In this document: one piece after another, positions 1 to 5,135 of the stretch
Layout of the letters: the number at the start of each line of letters is the position of its first letter
Position numbering within the stretch: position 1 is the stretch's first letter
Assembly: GCA_028817775.1 (NCBI GenBank)
Contig: JAPPOW010000039.1
Location: 1 to 18,203, forward strand
Direction of reading: 5' to 3'
From: Candidatus Melainabacteria bacterium
GTDB lineage: Bacteria; Cyanobacteriota; Vampirovibrionia; LMEP-6097
DNA length: 18,203 nt
Notes under the pieces: model-generated
Seen by the model: the letters and a program-made list of their open reading frames with translations, nothing else
Database searches by the model: none
What the model was told of the DNA's origin: nothing
Made by a program: the position numbers and the translations under genes

Positions 1-1123
1 TCAAATATTGTCTTTGTTTAATTTCCTGATCAATCTCAAGAATAGTATTGACACAAGGTTCTTTAATTATTTGGTGTTGTTCTAATTCAGCTTCAATAAT
101 CTTAGCTATATCTAGGTATTGGATTTTTTCTTTGAGGAATAAATCGACAGCAGCTTCATTAACAGAATTAAGAGCTGTAGGGAAGCTGTGTCCTTGACGT
201 CCGGCTGCATAAGCTAGTGACAGTGCCGGAAATTTTTTCTGGTCAGGTAGTTCAAAATCTAAACGTCCTTCTGTGAAGATATTGAAATCTTGTTTGAGTT
301 TAATTTCTTTACGTTGAGGGTAATCAATTGCATATTGGATTGGCACCATCATATCTGGCATGCTCATCTGGGCAATGGTATTACCATCAACAAAGGTCAC
401 CGCACTATGTACTATTGATTGTGGATGAATCACAACTTGGATTTGATCATAGTTAATATCAAAGAGTGAGTTAACTTCAATCACTTCTAAGCCTTTATTC
501 ATCAGGGTGCTAGAGTCAATAGTGATCTTGGGTCCCATGTTCCACTTAGGGTGCTTGAGTGCTTGTTTGAGGCTGACTCTTTCGAGTTCTTCAGTATTCA
601 TAGTGCGAAATGGTCCACCTGATGAAGTAAGTAGAATTTCTTTTACTTCTTTGTTGTCATCACTTAGGCATTGATGGATAGCAACATGTTCACTATCTAC
701 TGGGATTAATTCTGATTTGTATTCTTGGCAATACTGACGCACCAAGTGCTTAGCGGAGACCAGGGTTTCTTTATTGGCAACTGCTACTCTGCTAGCATGC
801 TTAAGTGCTTGCAGATTGGCTTTGAGTCCAGCGATACCAACTACTGCACTGAGAAAAATATCGATATTGTCGAGCTGTGCAATCTCTTCTATATCCTTGA
901 GGATTTTGATAGAAGGAAATAATTCTTGAATAGTAGCTTGATCTTCTTCTGAGATGATACTTACATACTCTGGTTTAAACTCCTTGATTTGATCAATCAG
1001 CGCTTCAACTTTGCGTCCAGCACTAAGTGCTACCACATCAAATTCAGACTCACGCTTGCGAATAATCTCAAGCGCTTGTGTGCCAATCGAGCCTGTTGAA
1101 CCAATTATAGAAATGCGTTTCAT
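1..1123 (-). CDS. dxr: 1-deoxy-D-xylulose 5-phosphate reductoisomerase (3' end cut by window edge)
   Basis: Catalyses the NADPH-dependent rearrangement and reduction of DXP to 2-C-methyl-D-erythritol 4-phosphate, the first committed step of the cytosolic MEP isoprenoid pathway. I read 374 codons with no stop before the left edge; family members have about 380-400 residues, so only a few are missing. Visible motifs are the NADPH-binding GSTGSIG (residues 8-14), ANKET (116-120), metal ligands in DSEH (143-146), SSGGPFR (167-173), HPKWNMG (191-197) and NKGLE (209-213) followed by HPQSIVHS. The ATG start gives the expected MKRISIIGSTGSIG N-terminus. The region upstream of the start is unusual: a 25-bp RAYT-associated repeat begins one base before the ATG, so the native promoter and leader are displaced or built from repeat sequence. 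ispD, which acts next in the pathway, lies about 15 kb away on the same strand. The assignment is firm. Confidence 0.97.
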   Translation of the reverse strand, partial: MKRISIIGSTGSIGTQALEIIRKRESEFDVVALSAGRKVEALIDQIKEFKPEYVSIISEEDQATIQELFPSIKILKDIEEIAQLDNIDIFLSAVVGIAGLKANLQALKHASRVAVANKETLVSAKHLVRQYCQEYKSELIPVDSEHVAIHQCLSDDNKEVKEILLTSSGGPFRTMNTEELERVSLKQALKHPKWNMGPKITIDSSTLMNKGLEVIEVNSLFDINYDQIQVVIHPQSIVHSAVTFVDGNTIAQMSMPDMMVPIQYAIDYPQRKEIKLKQDFNIFTEGRLDFELPDQKKFPALSLAYAAGRQGHSFPTALNSVNEAAVDLFLKEKIQYLDIAKIIEAELEQHQIIKEPCVNTILEIDQEIKQRQYL

Positions 1124-1124
1124 C

Positions 1125-1149
1125 TTTTGGCTTCCCAGGTACCCCAATT
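1125..1149 (+). repeat. Left flanking repeat, copy 1
   Basis: First of two direct copies of the 25-bp RAYT-flanking repeat. Its core holds the palindrome GGTACC, and TTGG near one end can pair with CCAA near the other, giving an imperfect hairpin. It starts one base from the dxr start codon, so in the dxr mRNA the repeat is the leader immediately before ATG, with GGGAAG about 8 bases upstream of the start. Confidence 0.9.
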
Positions 1150-1152
1150 TTA

Positions 1153-1177
1153 TTTTGGCTTCCCAGGTACCCCAATT
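1153..1177 (+). repeat. Left flanking repeat, copy 2
   Basis: Second direct copy, identical over 25 bases to the copy at 1125-1149 and separated from it by three bases. The pair forms a 28-bp-period tandem, similar to the paired REPs that often accompany RAYT genes. Confidence 0.9.
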
Positions 1178-1235
1178 ATACTTCATGTGGTCATACACAT
1201 TGCCTTAACTTTTGTTAGCTAGCATTGTAATCATC

Positions 1236-2141
1236 ATGCCAATTAAAGATCGTAAATTATATCCAGGTGCCATTTATCATGTTTTTGATAGAGGTGTTGC
1301 CAAGCAGCCTATTTTTCTTGATGATGAGGATAGAGAAACTTTTATTACAATTCTGGAGGAACTATACCTCGCATTTAATTTTGTTGTCCATGCCTTTTGC
1401 TTGATGGGTAATCATTTTCATTTATTGATACAGACTTTTGACCCTAATCTGCCAGATTTAATGGAAAGGTTTATGGGACGGTATGTAAAATATTTTAATT
1501 CTAAATATTCAAGGCCAGGACATTTATACCAAGGACGCTATAACGACCGTAATGTGGAATCTGAAGTATATTTTGCAACTTTGTTTAGATACTTTGCGCT
1601 TAACCCTGTGGGAGACTCACCTTATTTGAAGCCTGAAGATTGTATCTGGAGTAGTTTCTATGATTACTATCACGGTATCGCAAGATACTGTTTTTTACGT
1701 AAAACAGTATTTGAGTTGCTATTTAATAAATACCAAATGGATAAGAAGGAGATAGAGGAGTTCGTGAAATGTGCCTCCGATAAAGTCAATGAGCAATTTT
1801 GCTTCAATGATGTTCATCTTGATAGTTCAAGCCATGAGCCTGTTTTGATATCAAACTACGAGAGGACTAATTTGGTCTTACATGAGGTTGAAAGCATCCA
1901 TTTTACCATGAGGGAAAAGAAGCAGATTGTGTCATTCCTGCTTAAAACCTACACGACGAATGAAGAGAAGTTGATAGCGAACCTGGCTGGTTATAAGAGT
2001 ACTAGTTCGGTGCATAATTCCTGTAAATTTATAAGACTTAAGCGTAAATCAGACAATCGTGTGAAAAGGGTGATTGAAAAGGTGGAATCTCAAATTGGGG
2101 TACCTGGGAAGCCAAAATTAGCTAAGTACGGCACCAAGTGA
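1236..2141 (+). CDS. REP-associated tyrosine (Y1) transposase, IS200-like fold
   Basis: A single-strand DNA transposase of the HUH/Y1 superfamily, RAYT subgroup, which cuts and rejoins REP-type hairpins. The 301-residue protein opens with MPIKDRKLYPGAIYHVFDRG, the usual RAYT N-terminus, so I prefer the ATG at 1236 over an in-frame TTG at 1212. The metal-binding HUH motif is HFH (residues 60-62, in GNHFHLLI) and the candidate nucleophile is the first tyrosine of YVKYF (about residue 83). The stretch SRPGHLYQGRY follows, as in other RAYTs. The C-terminal third (roughly 230-300) looks helical and may be a helix-turn-helix related to the DnaA-like domain of some family members; this is inference. 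The right-hand repeat lies within the coding sequence, and the last eight codons read out into flanking DNA before the stop. All key residues are present, so it looks intact. Confidence 0.92.
   Translation: MPIKDRKLYPGAIYHVFDRGVAKQPIFLDDEDRETFITILEELYLAFNFVVHAFCLMGNHFHLLIQTFDPNLPDLMERFMGRYVKYFNSKYSRPGHLYQGRYNDRNVESEVYFATLFRYFALNPVGDSPYLKPEDCIWSSFYDYYHGIARYCFLRKTVFELLFNKYQMDKKEIEEFVKCASDKVNEQFCFNDVHLDSSSHEPVLISNYERTNLVLHEVESIHFTMREKKQIVSFLLKTYTTNEEKLIANLAGYKSTSSVHNSCKFIRLKRKSDNRVKRVIEKVESQIGVPGKPKLAKYGTK
2093..2117 (-). repeat. Right flanking repeat (inverted copy)
   Basis: Exact reverse complement of the left 25-bp repeats. It overlaps the 3' end of the transposase gene, where it encodes IGVPGKPK, and ends one base before the stop codon (2118-2120) of the minus-strand 86-aa gene. 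Confidence 0.9.
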
Positions 2142-2378
2142 CTGCCAGCTATTAGTGGCGATGGTCTCTGTGCTTACTTGTTGGCTGAAGATAGGTAGAT
2201 TACTTGCAAGTTCTTGTCCGATTTGCTTAATTCCTTCACCAAGACTGCTAGGATTTGCTGCGCCTCTAGCCTCAGCTAGTTTAGAGCCAATCTCATCAAT
2301 TTGACTTGACTGACTAGTTTGAGCTGCTTTGCTTGGCTCAATTACAGTAACGTTAGTAGCTGGAACTATGTTGTTCAT
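2118..2378 (-). CDS. Small hypothetical protein (86 aa), third gene of a minus-strand trio
   Basis: I do not recognise this protein. It is polar and rich in Ser, Gln, Ala and Ile, with no signal peptide or membrane segment, and has a likely amphipathic helix GEGIKQIGQELASNL in the middle. Its ATG overlaps the stop codon of the 68-aa gene upstream (ATGA), a sign of translational coupling and support for both being real. Its stop codon lies exactly at the right edge of the RAYT repeat, so the C-terminus may have been shortened when the element arrived. The helix GIKQIGQEL resembles GIEGLGKLF in the first protein of the trio, hinting at distant relatedness. Confidence 0.6.
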   Translation of the reverse strand: MNNIVPATNVTVIEPSKAAQTSQSSQIDEIGSKLAEARGAANPSSLGEGIKQIGQELASNLPIFSQQVSTETIATNSWQSLGAVLS

Positions 2379-2581
2379 GAAATATTCGCTACTCCTACTT
2401 GTTTTGACACAAAAGACTTTGAATTGTGAAGTCCAAATTTTGGTGCTTGCTTAAAGCTTGGAACTTGTTGATTAGTTCTAGCTATTTTTAAATTGTCAAA
2501 AGCTTCTCTACCTTTGTTTACAGCATTGCTGCCAAAGAATGCTTTACCTAAACCGGTCATGATGTTGTTGAGTGTAATCAT
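2375..2581 (-). CDS. Small hypothetical protein (68 aa) with APKFGLHN motif
   Basis: I do not recognise the family. The 68-residue product starts MITLNNIMTGLGKAFFG and carries QAPKFGLHN at residues 45-53. Nearly the same motif, RAPNFGLHN, occurs in the adjacent upstream protein, so the two are probably paralogs or share a short functional signal. It is basic, without a signal peptide or transmembrane segment. It lies 46 bp after the 162-aa gene and overlaps the next by ATGA, so the three probably form one operon. No strong Shine-Dalgarno sequence is visible. Confidence 0.65.
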   Translation of the reverse strand: MITLNNIMTGLGKAFFGSNAVNKGREAFDNLKIARTNQQVPSFKQAPKFGLHNSKSFVSKQVGVANIS

Positions 2582-2627
2582 CTTGTTATAAGTAAATCAA
2601 ATTAAGGTTAATAAGAGGTTAATTCTA

Positions 2628-3116
2628 TTAGTTGCTGCCTTCATCGCCGCCTTCAGCATCGACCTCACTATCAGCTTCAGGAGCTCCGTCAGCCGGTGTT
2701 GTTGGACCTGGGTCTTGTGTTGGACCAGCTTGACAGCTTTGACAGCCAGCTTTGCCTTTACCCTTGCCACTAATTGCTCCATCTAATTGAGCAAAAAGTT
2801 TGCCTAAACCCTCGATACCTTTGGCAATAGCTTGACCTTGTTGTTGGGCTTGTTGGGCTTGTAGGGGTGCTCTAATATTGTTGAGAAAAGCTTGGCTTGG
2901 TTGTTGACTTTGGATAGTTGTTGCTTGGTTATGTAAACCAAAATTAGGGGCTCTTTTGCCGAATTCTGCAGCAATTTTATCAGCAGGAGATTGCTTTTTC
3001 TTGCCATCTGATTTACCACTGCTTTTGGTCGCAGTGCTTCCAGTCGTCTTGCCGCCAGCTTGAGCGTTAAGAATGACATTACTGGTTGATATGCGATGTA
3101 TCGGGCTTTTGGCCAT
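2628..3116 (-). CDS. Hypothetical protein (162 aa) with APNFGLHN motif, CQSC pair and acidic tail
   Basis: First gene of the minus-strand trio; function unknown. From the ATG at 3116 it has 162 residues (a TTG at 3131 would add five). In order: a short N-terminus MAKSPIHRISTSNVILNAQ; a Gly/Ser/Thr/Lys-rich low-complexity stretch (about 21-45); KIAAEFGKRAPNFGLHN (motif at 56-63), the motif shared with the 68-aa neighbour; a Gln/Ala-rich helix-prone region (about 75-115); Gly-Lys repeats; a CQSC pair (125-128); and a strongly acidic Pro/Asp/Glu-rich tail ending EGGDEGSN. No signal peptide or membrane segment is seen. The modular low-complexity layout suggests a disordered or scaffold-like protein, but that is inference only. 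Confidence 0.65.
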   Translation of the reverse strand: MAKSPIHRISTSNVILNAQAGGKTTGSTATKSSGKSDGKKKQSPADKIAAEFGKRAPNFGLHNQATTIQSQQPSQAFLNNIRAPLQAQQAQQQGQAIAKGIEGLGKLFAQLDGAISGKGKGKAGCQSCQAGPTQDPGPTTPADGAPEADSEVDAEGGDEGSN

Positions 3117-3123
3117 AAGCCAT

Positions 3124-3142
3124 TTAAACAATTCTTGTTTAA
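3124..3142. repeat. Perfect 8-bp inverted repeat at the head of the small-gene trio
   Basis: TTAAACAA and TTGTTTAA are separated by three bases, 8 bases upstream of the 162-aa gene start. In the leader this would form an AT-rich hairpin in place of a ribosome binding site, or it could be a protein-binding palindrome. Confidence 0.5.
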
Positions 3143-3185
3143 GCCTAGGTTAAAACCCCGTGATATCTTATGTGATACAATTTGA

Positions 3186-3219
3186 GATCCTGACGTCGCT
3201 GGCACTCCTCAGGATGACA
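3186..3219 (+). repeat. Dispersed palindromic repeat, TCCTGA-type, upstream of mnmG
   Basis: The outer stem TCCTGA (3188-3193) pairs with TCAGGA (3209-3214). Between them lie the conserved CGTC and TCC internal-loop strands and a short apical part GCTGGCAC that pairs poorly in this copy. The right arm ends in GGATGACA. Related copies are at 7597, 8839, 10630 and 16621. Confidence 0.85.
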
Positions 3220-3224
3220 AGTGG

Positions 3225-3240
3225 GCTGTGTGCTCAGGAT
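3225..3240 (+). repeat. Truncated right arm of the dispersed repeat, providing the mnmG ribosome binding site
   Basis: GTGTGCTCAGGATGAG matches the right arm of the repeat as seen at 7612-7629, minus three bases. Its AGGA (3236-3239) sits six bases before the mnmG ATG, an ordinary Shine-Dalgarno position. Confidence 0.55.
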
Positions 3241-3245
3241 GAGAC

Positions 3246-5135
3246 ATGAAACGCGAGTTCGATATTATTGTAATTGGTGGTGGGCATTCAGGCTCTGAAG
3301 CGGCTCATGCTGCAGCTAAATTGGGCTGCAAAACCCTCTTGCTGACCAATAATATTGATCAAATCGCTTCTATGCCTTGTAATCCAGCTATTGGCGGTCC
3401 AGCTAAATCCCACTTGGTCAAAGAAATAGACGCTCTGGGTGGCATTATGGGCTTGGCTGCTGATGCTACCTATTTGCAGATGAAAACCCTCAATTCTTCC
3501 AAGGGGCCTGCGGTACGGGCGCTAAGAGCTCAATCTGATAAGCGTGAGTATTCAGCTTGGGTGAGGCAATACCTAGAGCAGATGCAAAATTTAGAGATCT
3601 ATCAGGCTTCAGCCAAAGCTTTAATCATCGAGAACGAGAAAGTTGTAGGGCTTGAAACTAAGCTTGAAGAACAGATTTACGCCAAGGCAGTAATTTTAAC
3701 AGCTGGAACATTTTTAGAAGGACGTATATTTAGTGGCGATAAGTTTGAGTCAGCAGGCAGAGCGGGCGAGCAGCCAGCACTAGAGCTTTCTCCGAAATTG
3801 CAAGATCTAGGTTTGAAAACTGGACGTCTCAAAACTGGCACGCCGCCACGTATTGATAAACGTACAATTGATTTTAGTAATTTAGAAATTGCTCCTGGTG
3901 ATAAAGAACTGGAGTGGTTCTCCTTCTTGCCAGATAGACCAGTCAGGCAGCAGTATCTATGCCATATCACTCGCACTAACGCAAAGACTCATGAAATAAT
4001 CATGGACAATCTCAATAAGTCACCAATGTACTCTGGTTTGGTCGAAGCTAGTGGTCCGCGCTACTGTCCATCGATAGAAGATAAAGTTGTGCGCTTCTCA
4101 CATAACCCTTCACACCATTTTTTCTTGGAACCAGAATCACTTTCAAGTAATGAAATTTATTTACAAGGTTGTAGTACATCTTTGCCGATAGAAGTTCAGT
4201 GGCAAATGATTCGTACTTTGCCGGGACTAGAGCAAGCTGTGATCACTAGACCAGCATACGCGGTTGAATATGATTATTTCCCTGGTATTCAATTTAAACA
4301 TAGTCTTGAATCAAAAACTGTCTCTGGCTTGTTTGTAGCAGGGCAAGTGCTTGGCACAAGTGGCTACGAGGAGGCTGCTGCTCAAGGTTTGATTGCAGGT
4401 ATCAATGCTACTCGTTATTTGGTAGATCAAGAAGCATTTATTCTAGAAAGATCATCAAGTTATATCGGTACCTTAATTGATGATCTAGTGACTAAAGAAA
4501 TTAATGATCCATACCGCATGCTCACATCTCGTAGTGAGTATAGATTGATTTTACGTCAGGACAATGCCGACCAACGCTTAACTCCTATTGGACGTGAGTT
4601 AGGTTTAGTTGATGATTACCGTTGGGCATGTTTTAAAGCTAAACAAAAGCGGATTGATCATGAGCTGCAGTTTCTTAAGTCAGTACGTGTGCCTGTCAAG
4701 AAGCTTGATCTAGACTACAAGGCTGGAGAGAAAATCTTGCTAGCTGATCTTTTGCGCCGACCTGATTATGATTACCGTAAGTTAGATTTACAAGAGTTGG
4801 TTGATGATGAGAATAGAGAAGCTAATAAACTAAAAGATAGGGGTATCAATATAGATGGTCTAGCTTATGGTTATGAAGTAGATACTCTACTCAAATATGA
4901 TGGTTATATCGAAAGACAAAGCTCACAGATAGAAGAAATGCAGAAAATTGACAGGATCAAAATCCCTGCTGATTTTGATTTCTTGAATTGTGAAGTGATT
5001 AGTCTTGAAGCGCGTGAGAAATTAGCCAAGGTGCAACCGAAGACCTTAGGGCAAGCAAGCCGTGTTGGTGGGGTGACACCAAATGATGTCTCGGTACTTT
5101 CTATGTTGCTCTCCGGTCTTAAACAGCCTCAGTAA
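3246..5135 (+). CDS. mnmG: tRNA uridine 5-carboxymethylaminomethyl modification enzyme MnmG (GidA)
   Basis: FAD-dependent partner of the GTPase MnmE; the complex adds the carboxymethylaminomethyl (or aminomethyl) group to C5 of wobble uridine 34 in certain tRNAs. The 629 residues match the usual family length. Seen in order: the FAD-binding GGGHSGSEAA (11-20), MPCNPAIGGPAKSHLVKEIDALGG with the conserved cysteine (C45), SSKGPAVRALRAQ, TGTPPRI, PRYCPSIEDK, GLFVAGQVLGTSGYEEAAAQGL, DPYRMLTSRSEYRLILRQDNAD, and the C-terminal helical region with YIERQ and LGQASRVGGVTP that contacts MnmE and tRNA. The ATG is preceded by AGGA at a spacing of six, apparently derived from a repeat remnant. It converges with the helicase gene and overlaps it by 17 bp. 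No mnmE is visible in the window. Confidence 0.98.
   Translation: MKREFDIIVIGGGHSGSEAAHAAAKLGCKTLLLTNNIDQIASMPCNPAIGGPAKSHLVKEIDALGGIMGLAADATYLQMKTLNSSKGPAVRALRAQSDKREYSAWVRQYLEQMQNLEIYQASAKALIIENEKVVGLETKLEEQIYAKAVILTAGTFLEGRIFSGDKFESAGRAGEQPALELSPKLQDLGLKTGRLKTGTPPRIDKRTIDFSNLEIAPGDKELEWFSFLPDRPVRQQYLCHITRTNAKTHEIIMDNLNKSPMYSGLVEASGPRYCPSIEDKVVRFSHNPSHHFFLEPESLSSNEIYLQGCSTSLPIEVQWQMIRTLPGLEQAVITRPAYAVEYDYFPGIQFKHSLESKTVSGLFVAGQVLGTSGYEEAAAQGLIAGINATRYLVDQEAFILERSSSYIGTLIDDLVTKEINDPYRMLTSRSEYRLILRQDNADQRLTPIGRELGLVDDYRWACFKAKQKRIDHELQFLKSVRVPVKKLDLDYKAGEKILLADLLRRPDYDYRKLDLQELVDDENREANKLKDRGINIDGLAYGYEVDTLLKYDGYIERQSSQIEEMQKIDRIKIPADFDFLNCEVISLEAREKLAKVQPKTLGQASRVGGVTPNDVSVLSMLLSGLKQPQ

Larger units (their letters stand above)
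1125..2117 (+). mobile_element. RAYT/REP element: Y1 transposase unit bounded by perfect 25-bp repeats
   Basis: Three identical copies of a 25-bp sequence beginning TTTTGGCTTCCCAGGTACCC bound this unit: two direct copies at the left (1125-1149 and 1153-1177, period 28) and one exact reverse complement at the right (2093-2117). The only gene inside is a REP-associated tyrosine transposase. This arrangement of a single-copy transposase flanked by small palindromic repeats in inverted orientation is typical of RAYTs rather than of classical insertion sequences. The left boundary abuts the dxr start codon and the right boundary abuts the stop codon of a small minus-strand gene. The limits given are the outer edges of the repeats; the true mobile boundaries are inferred. 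Confidence 0.75.

Noticed and set aside
1125..1177. Start of a CRISPR array
   Set aside because: Only two direct copies with a three-base gap, plus an inverted copy flanking a transposase; there are no spacers.
1011..1208. Plus-strand 65-aa frame crossing the dxr start and the left repeats
   Set aside because: It runs antisense to dxr and through repeat DNA, with no supporting features.
3160..3180. GTGATA direct repeat upstream of the small genes as an operator
   Set aside because: Two 6-mers in AT-rich DNA are too weak to support a site.
2804..3205. Alternative minus-strand frame of 133 aa overlapping the 162-aa gene
   Set aside because: The 162-aa frame carries the APxFGLHN motif also found in the neighbouring protein; the 133-aa frame has no such support and runs into the palindromic repeat.
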